Below, in pieces: positions 1-6,107 of a stretch of 18,518 nucleotides of DNA. The notes under the pieces are model-generated. The model ran no database searches and was not told where the DNA came from. It was given only the letters and a program-made list of their open reading frames with translations. The stretch spans positions 1 to 18,518 of the forward strand of contig CAKZZR010000172.1 in NCBI GenBank assembly GCA_937885475.1. The letters run 5' to 3'. This DNA comes from an uncultured Treponema sp. GTDB taxonomy: Bacteria > Spirochaetota > Spirochaetia > Treponematales > Treponemataceae. The first letter of the stretch is position 1; each line of letters starts with the position of its first letter. Both the position numbers and the translations under genes were made by a program.

Positions 1-359
1 ACCCGCTTGCGTTCCTTGAGCTGTTCCGCAGCAATTCCACGCTGAACGTGTCAAACTGGACGAATGCCGACTACGACCGCCTTTTGGACGAAGCCGCGCT
101 CTGCACCGACGAGAACCACAACAAGCTGCTTTCAAGCGCGGAACAGATTCTGCTTGAAGAGGCGGTGATTCTGCCGATTCAGCACCCGGTGAGCATAAAT
201 ATAATCAATCTGAATGCCGTGGGCGGCTGGGCAATAAATGCGTTCGACATTCACCCGCTGAAATATCTTTTTAAGAAAGAAACTAAGGACAAAATTCCGA
301 ATATCGTACAAAGCGAAGGCGGCGCTACAGACTCACTCTGCCGTTACTCGCGTCAGTAA
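1..359 (+). CDS. C-terminal end of a periplasmic oligopeptide-binding protein (OppA/SBP_bac_5 family), partial
   Basis: The reading frame is open from base 3, so the gene starts outside the window. The visible 118 residues match the C-terminal lobe of OppA-type peptide-binding proteins: FLELFRSNSTLN, then NWTNADYDRLLDEA, AEQILLEEAVILPIQH and a GGW-x-x-N-x-x-DIHPLKYLF ending. Family members bind peptides in the periplasm, or as lipoproteins, and deliver them to an ABC permease. OppA-like proteins usually end at or just after the KYLF motif. Here about 28 further residues follow and run 35 bases into the convergent yigZ gene. One extra T in the T5 run at 268-272 would create a stop directly after KYLF, so the tail may come from an indel. 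The family call is firm; the true C-terminus is not. Confidence 0.85.
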   Translation, partial: PLAFLELFRSNSTLNVSNWTNADYDRLLDEAALCTDENHNKLLSSAEQILLEEAVILPIQHPVSINIINLNAVGGWAINAFDIHPLKYLFKKETKDKIPNIVQSEGGATDSLCRYSRQ

Positions 360-921
360 CGCGTGCGGCAAGCTCATCAAGCTGAGCGGAAGGAATTTTT
401 CCGCTCACCCTGACTGCCTCACCAAATTCCTCATGAACATCGCTTACATCAAAGGATTCAAACAAATGCCGTGCCGTCTGATAGAAGGTATAATCGCAGC
501 TGAAGCAAAAATCGCGCTTCTCAACATATTCCTGAACAAACCCCTGCTCCTCTGCCGCCGCAAGCACCGCCTTAGCACTATCGCCGTACGCCTTTACCAG
601 CCCGCCGGTTCCAAGCAATGTGCCGCCAAACCAGCGCGTAACCGTCAGAACAAGATTTGAGATGCCGCTTCCCTTAAGCACGTCAAGCGCAGGGCGTCCC
701 GCCGTTCCGCCCGGCTCGCCGTCGTCGCTCATTCCCAGAATCTCGGCATTAAGGCCAAGCACAAAGGCGTGCACAACGTGGGTTGCGTCCGCATACTTCG
801 TCTTCTGCGATTTTACAAGGCTGCGCGCCTCCGCCTGATCCGCACACGGAAACAATTCGGCAAGAAAGCGGGAATTTTTTACGGCAAGCTCTGCCGACGT
901 ATGCTCAGTCAGAATCCGCAT
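325..921 (-). CDS. yigZ: YigZ/IMPACT family protein (UPF0029)
   Basis: A 198-residue protein of the YigZ/YvyE (IMPACT) family. The N-terminal domain carries the family signature at about residues 64-112: SDDGEPGGTAGRPALDVL, then LVLTVTRWFGGTLLGTGGLV and KAYGDSAKAVL. Residues from about 130 form a DUF1949-like ferredoxin-fold C-terminal domain. Full length is typical of the family. Eukaryotic IMPACT modulates the GCN2 kinase. The bacterial role is not settled, although binding to nucleic acid or ribosomes has been suggested. The ATG at 921 lies 15 bases after the parC stop, so the two are probably cotranscribed. The upstream Shine-Dalgarno is weak. The 3' end overlaps the end of the convergent oppA-like gene, and no terminator is visible between them. 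Confidence 0.92.
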   Translation of the reverse strand: MRILTEHTSAELAVKNSRFLAELFPCADQAEARSLVKSQKTKYADATHVVHAFVLGLNAEILGMSDDGEPGGTAGRPALDVLKGSGISNLVLTVTRWFGGTLLGTGGLVKAYGDSAKAVLAAAEEQGFVQEYVEKRDFCFSCDYTFYQTARHLFESFDVSDVHEEFGEAVRVSGKIPSAQLDELAARVTDASNGRVSL

Positions 922-936
922 AGAATAAGCCGCCCG

Positions 937-2856
937 CTATTTTGATTCCGCAACAGAAACGGAATCAACTTCCTTTGAAGCAACACGAGTTCCCAGCGCC
1001 TTAAGCCCCTTCTCAAGATAGTCCTGCGCCTTGAATTTTTCAGAAAGAACCTTAAGCTTAGGCTTCTTCATGTAATTCAACGTGAATTCAAAATTCTTCC
1101 GCGTATCCACGTGCAGAACCTCCATTCCGTCCGGCGCAAAAAAGTAGTCACGGTTCATGATGTACGCCGCAATCTTACAGCGCTTTATGTAGACGTAATT
1201 TGTCTCTGGATCGCGGTACAGCACCGTGAACAGAATTTTTGCAAGGGATTCCTTGTCGGCAAAGCCGCAGTAGCGCAGCTCAGGTCCCACGAACACCTTG
1301 TCAGGGGATTCTGTAATCGAATAGATTCCGCTCTTACGCACATAGATAATGCGGTCAAACGGCGTAACCTTAAGCAGCTCCGTTCCGCCGGAAATCTGCG
1401 TGCCAAGGTTTCCGTCCTTCTCGTTGTATTTGAGCGGAATGTTACGCTTTACGACGGTCTTTATGTCCACCGTCTGAATGTTCGTCAGCGTCGTCTTGCG
1501 CTTGAACGTCTCGGGATCAAGCTTTGCCTCAATTCCGTCAAGATAAGAGATTGCGTAGTCAACAAGGTGCTTCAAAAGGCGGGCAATTTCCTTAAGGCGG
1601 GCATTTATAGCCTGAACCTCTTTTCGGTTCTTGTTGATATCGTACAAGGAAATGCGTCTGATAGGAATTTTAAGCAGATGCTCTACATCGTCGTCATTCA
1701 CCGGGCGAATAAGTTCCGCAGCAAACGGAATGAAGCCGTCCTTTACCGCCTTGCTTACGGCTGCTTCGGTTTTCATCTCCTCAATAGCCTTATAGATGCG
1801 TTCCTCAACAAAGATTCGCTCAAGGGTGCGCAAATGCAGTTTTTCCATAAGCTCGGCTTTCTCAAGCTCCAGCTCGTCATGCAGGATTCCCGTAAGCTGC
1901 TTGGCATGATATTCAATCACCTCGGTACAGGTCATCTGAACCGGCATATTGTCCTTTATGACAAGCAGATTGCAATATACAGTTTTCTCGCAGTCCGTAA
2001 AGGCATACAAGGAATCTACAACGTCCTTTACGTACACGCCACGGGGAAGCTTTATCTCAATGTTCACGTTTTTTGCCGTGTAGTCATTGATTGACGCAAT
2101 CTTTACCTTTCCATTCCGGGCAGCCTTCTCAATGGAATCCATAAGAGATTCCGACGTAGAACCGTACGGCAGTTCCGTTATGATGATTTTTTTCTCGTCG
2201 CTCGTGTCCATCTTGGCTCGTGTTATCAACTTGCCAAGTCCGTCCTTGTATTCCGAGCAGTCAATCAGTCCACCGGTTTGAAAATCCGGGAACAGCTGGA
2301 ATTTCTCTCCGCGAAGGCACGCCTTCTCCGCCTCAATGACCTCATGAATGTTGTGGCTCATTATCTGCGTGCTCATGCCGACCGCAATTCCTTCCGCACC
2401 CATGATAAGCACCAGCGGAAGCTTTGCCTTAAAGGCAACAGGCTCCTTGTCGCGCCCGTCGTACGAGTCAACGTAGTCGGTTATGCTGGGATTGGTGTTC
2501 AGTATGTCCTTTGTGATAGGGCGCAGGCGGCATTCAATGTAACGAGGAGCAGAGGCGCTGTCGCCAGTGTACAGGTTTCCGAAGTTTCCCTGCTTGTCGA
2601 TGAAAATTTCCTTGTTGGCAAGATTTACCAGCGCCGTATAGATGGATGCGTCTCCATGCGGGTGATACGCCATGACCTTTCCCACTACGTTGGCAACCTT
2701 GGTAAAGCGTCCGTCGTCGGTCTTTAAAAGCGTGTGAATGATACGCCGCTGAACCGGCTTAAATCCGTCTATAATTTCTGGAATCGCGCGGTCACGGATA
2801 ACGTAACTCGCATACTGAATGAAGTTCTGGTCAAAGAGATTCTTTACAAAAGCCAT
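937..2856 (-). CDS. parC: DNA topoisomerase IV subunit A (ParC/GyrA family), short form
   Basis: This 639-residue protein is the DNA-cleaving subunit of a type IIA topoisomerase. The 5Y-CAP region is clear: GFKPVQRRI at 31-39, YHPHGDASIY at 64-73, GNFGN at 90-94 and SAPRYIECRL with catalytic Tyr106 preceded by Arg105. The GAEGIAVGMST motif follows, then the tower and coiled-coil regions. Only about 150 residues remain after the coiled coil, so the C-terminal beta-pinwheel is reduced, and I see no GyrA box. This favours ParC over GyrA (about 800 residues or more). The quinolone-contact positions equivalent to E. coli GyrA Ser83 and Asp87 are Ala70 and Thr74. A GGGTGG Shine-Dalgarno precedes the ATG. 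yigZ follows closely, trmB lies upstream, and no parE is visible in the window. Confidence 0.9.
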   Translation of the reverse strand: MAFVKNLFDQNFIQYASYVIRDRAIPEIIDGFKPVQRRIIHTLLKTDDGRFTKVANVVGKVMAYHPHGDASIYTALVNLANKEIFIDKQGNFGNLYTGDSASAPRYIECRLRPITKDILNTNPSITDYVDSYDGRDKEPVAFKAKLPLVLIMGAEGIAVGMSTQIMSHNIHEVIEAEKACLRGEKFQLFPDFQTGGLIDCSEYKDGLGKLITRAKMDTSDEKKIIITELPYGSTSESLMDSIEKAARNGKVKIASINDYTAKNVNIEIKLPRGVYVKDVVDSLYAFTDCEKTVYCNLLVIKDNMPVQMTCTEVIEYHAKQLTGILHDELELEKAELMEKLHLRTLERIFVEERIYKAIEEMKTEAAVSKAVKDGFIPFAAELIRPVNDDDVEHLLKIPIRRISLYDINKNRKEVQAINARLKEIARLLKHLVDYAISYLDGIEAKLDPETFKRKTTLTNIQTVDIKTVVKRNIPLKYNEKDGNLGTQISGGTELLKVTPFDRIIYVRKSGIYSITESPDKVFVGPELRYCGFADKESLAKILFTVLYRDPETNYVYIKRCKIAAYIMNRDYFFAPDGMEVLHVDTRKNFEFTLNYMKKPKLKVLSEKFKAQDYLEKGLKALGTRVASKEVDSVSVAESK

Positions 2857-2888
2857 TTTCCCACCCGGCTGTTTTTTTTGAGACTTTT

Positions 2889-2917
2889 ATTTTATCGGAC
2901 ATTCAACAGAATGTCAA
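2889..2917 (-). promoter_or_regulatory. parC-yigZ promoter
   Basis: On the minus strand a perfect -35 TTGACA (2912-2917) is followed after 17 bases by TAAAAT (2889-2894), a 5/6 match to the -10 consensus. Transcription would start about 25 bases upstream of the parC ATG at 2856. The spacing and both boxes are identical to those of the trmB promoter at 3859-3887. Confidence 0.65.
2898..2915. promoter_or_regulatory. Inverted repeat in the parC promoter, candidate operator
   Basis: GACATTC and GAATGTC form perfect 7-bp arms separated by 4 bases. The repeat begins inside the -35 hexamer and fills most of the spacer, so a bound protein would block RNA polymerase. The trmB promoter has an inverted repeat in the same position (3869-3885), also with a GACA outer half-site. 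Confidence 0.5.
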
Positions 2918-2957
2918 ATTACCTATATTTTTGTAGACTACGCAGCTTATAGCCCGA

Positions 2958-3815
2958 CTACGAGCAGTCGCCGCCGGTTTCCATAAGGGTTCCCAGCTGA
3001 ATGTCCGGCGTAATCAGCTCGCAGCCCATCTTCTTTCGCAACTTGTGCAGGTAAATGTCAAAATGAATGTGCTCCTGAATTATGTTCACCATAAGGCGGT
3101 TGTCGCTCTTCATTCCCAAAAAGTCGCCGTCTTCCTTTGGCATTACAAGGGCGTTGCCCTGCTCCACCAGCTGCTTGTACGAAATGAATTCGTTCCTGTC
3201 GTTACTGCATATAAGGCAGGCGGAATTATCCACGACCATAGAAAACCGCTGCTCAGGGACCTTCGCAACATCAGGATTGTTGCAATAGAATTCAATGTTC
3301 AGGCCATACAAATTTACGTTTATCCAGCTGAAAAGAACGACGCGAACTCCGCGGTCAATGGCTTCGGCAAGCGCATCCTTTACCGGCGCAATGTCCATCG
3401 TAGAATTCAAAAGGATTTCCTTACGCGCACCATGAATCATTACGCGCATCGTTTCCATGCTGTTCGTAAGCCCCTGAATGTTCAAAAAATAGTTTGAGGC
3501 ATGCCTCTTTTGCGTCAGATGCTCCAGAGAAGTTTTTGCAGCCTCGGCGCTCTTTTTATAGCGGGCAAGAATTTTGCTGACCAGCTCCTCAGGCTCAACG
3601 ACGGCGTATTCATTAGTCTCTCCGGGAATTGCAACGATTGCGCCCTTGTCCAAAAGGTTTTCCAGGGAAGCGTACACCGATGAGCGCGAAAGGTTCAGAA
3701 CTTTTGCAATCTGGTAGCCGTTCATTTTTGCCTCCGGCACCATCGCGCAGTATACCTTTGCTTCCGTCTGAGTAAATCCTAAAGAGACCAGCGCATCTAT
3801 AGAAACTGAATCCAT
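2958..3815 (-). CDS. TrmB-family transcriptional regulator
   Basis: A 285-residue regulator of the TrmB family. Residues 8-73 form a winged helix-turn-helix: LGFTQTEAKVYCAM, NGYQIAKVLNLSRSSVYASL with the recognition helix at about 43-54, then a wing ending near EYAVVEPEEL. A short coiled-coil linker spans about 78-103. The rest is the TrmB-type C-terminal sensor domain with a phospholipase-D-like fold (ARKEILLNSTMD, then RGVRVVLFSW). Family members usually sense sugars or other small ligands; the ligand here cannot be read from the sequence. The ATG is preceded by AGAGGA about 12 bases upstream. The inverted repeat in its own promoter suggests autoregulation, and a matching site lies in the promoter of the downstream parC. 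Confidence 0.85.
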   Translation of the reverse strand: MDSVSIDALVSLGFTQTEAKVYCAMVPEAKMNGYQIAKVLNLSRSSVYASLENLLDKGAIVAIPGETNEYAVVEPEELVSKILARYKKSAEAAKTSLEHLTQKRHASNYFLNIQGLTNSMETMRVMIHGARKEILLNSTMDIAPVKDALAEAIDRGVRVVLFSWINVNLYGLNIEFYCNNPDVAKVPEQRFSMVVDNSACLICSNDRNEFISYKQLVEQGNALVMPKEDGDFLGMKSDNRLMVNIIQEHIHFDIYLHKLRKKMGCELITPDIQLGTLMETGGDCS

Positions 3816-3858
3816 ACTTTTTTTATTCCTCTGACTTTTTTAATTGCCTATGCCTATA

Positions 3859-3887
3859 ATTTTAAGCAGACACAATTTTTGTGTCAA
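3859..3887 (-). promoter_or_regulatory. trmB promoter
   Basis: On the minus strand TTGACA (3882-3887), 17 bases and TAAAAT (3859-3864) form a near-consensus sigma-70 promoter. The start point would be about 37 bases upstream of the ATG at 3815. Confidence 0.65.
3869..3885. promoter_or_regulatory. Inverted repeat in the trmB promoter, candidate operator
   Basis: GACACAA and TTGTGTC form perfect 7-bp arms around 3 bases. The repeat begins within the -35 box and lies in the promoter spacer. Its position suits autorepression by the TrmB-family product, but binding is inferred. Confidence 0.5.
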
Positions 3888-3894
3888 CGAAAAA

Positions 3895-3939
3895 CATAAA
3901 AAAAGTCCGTGCGCAAGAAGCTTGCAATGCACGGACTTT
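3895..3939 (-). terminator. Rho-independent terminator of the LRR gene
   Basis: AAAGTCCGTGC (3902-3912) pairs perfectly with GCACGGACTTT (3929-3939). A nested GCAAG/CTTGC stem lies inside. Read on the minus strand the hairpin is followed by a T-rich run. It lies just after the LRR gene stop at 3958 and separates that gene from the trmB promoter. Confidence 0.85.
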
Positions 3940-3957
3940 ACAGGCACAAGATTTGCC

Positions 3958-5712
3958 CTAGTCTGACAGATTATCCTGAATAATCAGCTTGACGCACGGA
4001 ACACTTGGGTCTGAGGCAATCTTAACCTCGTTCTCCAAATCCTCCTTACGGAGCGAAACGCCAACCTTTTCTGCAATGATTTTTGTGCGGTCAGAGATGT
4101 CAAGAAGGTTTCCGCCCTCGCAGGCAATCACAACGTCCTTGTCCTTCATAAAATCCGCAAACTGGTTGGCAAACTTCTCGTTGTCAAGGCGCACGTTATG
4201 CAGGAAGTAGATGACAGTAAGTCCATGAATCTTTGCAAGGCGCTGACAGCATTTTACCAGACGCTTTGAGAATTTCTTTCCAAGCTCGGTTTCCACAAGA
4301 TTTTCGGCAAAAACAAACAGCATGCGATGCTCGTCGCCAACAATGCCGCTGTTCTGCTGCTCAACCTTGGAGGTCTCAAACATAAGATTCTGCATGAACA
4401 TCTTGTCGCCAGACGCTTCCGGCGCAACAGGAACTGGTACGTCGTCGTCCTCATCCTCAACGGATTCCGGGTCGGCTTCAACAAGTTCGCCGCCCTCGCC
4501 CTCAAGAATCTTATTCGCCTCAATTTCCGCATCAGAGGCAACCGGAATATCAAAAATGGAGAATCCCGCTACGTTCTCCTCCTGTCCCATGATTTCCTTC
4601 AGGCGGTCTTCCATGGAACCTTCTGGCTCAGCGGGAACCTCAATCTGAAGCACAGGCGCATGGCTATATTCTTCCTCGCCGCCCTTGCTTTCCAGCTTGG
4701 AATTCTCAATCTCCTCCTCAGAAGCCTCTGGAATATCCATGATGGAGAAGTTTCCTTCGTCATACATCTTATTCTGCCCGAGGATTTCTGCAAGGCGGTC
4801 GTCCATTGATTTTTCATCTGTATCTGCTCCCAGCGCCGGCTCCGCCGCAGACTGAGAAACAAGGTCTTCGTTGGTGTTCAGTTCGTTTTCCACAAGCACT
4901 CCATTTTTTTCGTTTTCGCTCAGAATAATTTCCACATCTTCGTTTGATTCGTCCTCGGACTCATCATAGGAAATGATGGAATGATTTTCATCAACAGTAT
5001 CTTTTAATGACGGTATGCTGTTTTCGTCCTTGTTTTCAATACGAACCAGCACAGTGTCTATGCCGCCGCTACTCTTGCGGTACAGCACCTGACATTCTTC
5101 ATCCGTTCTGAAAAACTCATTCTCGTCGCTGATTCTGATATGCTTAAGTTTTGGACAGGAAGAAAGCCAATTTTCTTCCAGAGTGAAAAGATTCTTAGGC
5201 AATACAATTGTAGTTAAATTCTCACAATTTGCAATCGCTCCCGCGCATATCTTTGTAACGGAATCAGGAATAATCATCGTCGTTACAGAAGAACAGCCGT
5301 CAAACACGCCCTCCGGCAGGGTTCTCACGCCGTTGCAGAACGGAATTTCCGTAAGCGAGGAACAGTCGGCAAAAAGCCCCTCTGCAAAATCCTCAACCTC
5401 GGAAGGCATCTCCACCTTTGTAAGAGACTTACAGCCACAAAACATAAAGGGAGAAAGCTCTTTTAAGCCGGAAGGAAGGTGAACGACCTGAAGTTCCGTG
5501 GAATTGCAGAACAGGTTCGCGCCAACGGACGTTACAGAGTCCGGCAGTGAAATGGATTTTATTGCGCAGCAGGAGAACGCTTCCTCCTCTATACGCTCTG
5601 CGCCGTATGGAACCGCTCCGGTAAATTCAGCAGAGGACGAATCAATGCCAACAACGCACTTGCCGCCGTCTGAATAAATCAATCCGCCCTTCTTTGTTGT
5701 AATATCTTCCAT
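3958..5712 (-). CDS. Leucine-rich-repeat (BspA/TpLRR-like) protein with acidic linker and unknown C-terminal domain
   Basis: Counted from the ATG at 5712 this is a 584-residue protein. Residues about 20-200 are LRR_5/BspA-type repeats, for example KSISLPDSVTSVGANLF, SLTKVEMPSEVEDFAEGLF and TTMIIPDSVTKICAGAI. Residues about 215-445 form a very acidic linker carrying two copies of one module: S-M-[DE]-D-R-L-x-E-I-[LM]-G-Q, then F-S-I-x-D-I-P-x-A-S-x-x-E-I-E (about 302-336 and 366-398). Residues about 460-584 look like an alpha/beta domain I do not recognise (MLFVFAENLVETELGKKF; LTVIYFLHNVR). There is no signal peptide or lipobox, so it is probably cytoplasmic, unlike most treponemal LRR proteins. 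A TTG 12 codons upstream (5748) lacks a ribosome-binding site, whereas ATAGGT precedes the chosen ATG, as at gpmI. Function unknown. Confidence 0.8.
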   Translation of the reverse strand: MEDITTKKGGLIYSDGGKCVVGIDSSSAEFTGAVPYGAERIEEEAFSCCAIKSISLPDSVTSVGANLFCNSTELQVVHLPSGLKELSPFMFCGCKSLTKVEMPSEVEDFAEGLFADCSSLTEIPFCNGVRTLPEGVFDGCSSVTTMIIPDSVTKICAGAIANCENLTTIVLPKNLFTLEENWLSSCPKLKHIRISDENEFFRTDEECQVLYRKSSGGIDTVLVRIENKDENSIPSLKDTVDENHSIISYDESEDESNEDVEIILSENEKNGVLVENELNTNEDLVSQSAAEPALGADTDEKSMDDRLAEILGQNKMYDEGNFSIMDIPEASEEEIENSKLESKGGEEEYSHAPVLQIEVPAEPEGSMEDRLKEIMGQEENVAGFSIFDIPVASDAEIEANKILEGEGGELVEADPESVEDEDDDVPVPVAPEASGDKMFMQNLMFETSKVEQQNSGIVGDEHRMLFVFAENLVETELGKKFSKRLVKCCQRLAKIHGLTVIYFLHNVRLDNEKFANQFADFMKDKDVVIACEGGNLLDISDRTKIIAEKVGVSLRKEDLENEVKIASDPSVPCVKLIIQDNLSD

Positions 5713-5779
5713 ACCTATTATTTTAATTCCATTTTGGCAAAACGGCAAGGAAAAAGAACGCCCGAATCAGAGCAAACGT

Positions 5780-5785
5780 ATTATA
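5780..5785 (-). promoter_or_regulatory. Possible -10 box of the LRR gene
   Basis: A perfect TATAAT on the minus strand lies about 68 bases upstream of the LRR ATG. The -35 position would fall in the T-tract end of the neighbouring repeat element (5796-6048), and no good -35 hexamer is visible. If real, the element borders or supplies part of this promoter. Confidence 0.35.
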
Positions 5786-5795
5786 AACTAATATC

Positions 5796-6048
5796 AAAAA
5801 AATAGCGCTGAGGAGAAGTTGCAGACTTCAAAAACACTCATTTTTGCTGCTGCGTAAGCGGCAAAGTTAATGAACGAACCCCGCCGCACGAATAAGTTCC
5901 AAGGCAAAAATGCGTGTAGCATGCTAGCGCCTTCGCAGCATAGGTGCTCGGAGACTCACTCAAAATGCTCCACCGGAGCATTTTGTCGGCTTTCAGCCGC
6001 CGTTCCCTAGCTTTTGAAGGATGAACTTCGACTGAAAGCTATTTTTTT
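5796..6048 (+). repeat. Intergenic inverted-repeat element, copy A (long form)
   Basis: This 253-base element starts AAAAAAATAGC and ends GCTATTTTTTT, so its ends are complementary. It shares long near-identical blocks with copy B (8952-9104) read on the opposite strand: GGAGAAGTTGCAG, CGTAAGCGGCAAAGTT, AAGTTCCAAGGCAAAAATG, CGTGTAGCA, and TTTTGAAGGATGAACTTCG with ACTGAAAGC. Copy A has two extra segments. One, at about 5869-5896, carries a short dispersed motif. The other, at about 5926-6008, contains a perfect 11-bp hairpin (5961-5971 with 5975-5985, loop ACC) and a CGGCT/AGCCG hairpin. It codes for nothing recognisable and lies between the Omp85-like stop and the LRR promoter. It resembles a MITE or a structured terminator-like repeat. 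I do not recognise the family. Confidence 0.8.
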
Positions 6049-6079
6049 GTCATTCTTTTTATAATGCGTTTGCCCAAGC

Positions 6080-6107
6080 GCACGAATGAATGCCCCTCGG
6101 CACGAAT
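6080..6107. repeat. Short repeated motif GCACGAAT (two copies)
   Basis: GCACGAAT occurs at 6080-6087 and again at 6100-6107, where it runs into the stop codon of the Omp85-like gene. The segment resembles the extra block of element A at 5870-5895 and a block at 12741-12779, which pair an ATGAACGAAC part with a CACGAATAA part. It may be a small dispersed repeat, but the copies are degenerate. Confidence 0.35.

Noticed and set aside
1111..2094. Long plus-strand open frame antisense to parC
   Set aside because: No recognisable domain, no ribosome-binding site, and it lies wholly opposite a strongly conserved gene.
5713..5748. TTG start 12 codons upstream of the LRR gene ATG
   Set aside because: No ribosome-binding site precedes the TTG, and the added residues are not part of any domain.
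5796..6048. CRISPR array or insertion sequence
   Set aside because: No regular repeat-spacer pattern and no transposase frame; the structure is a single inverted-repeat element.
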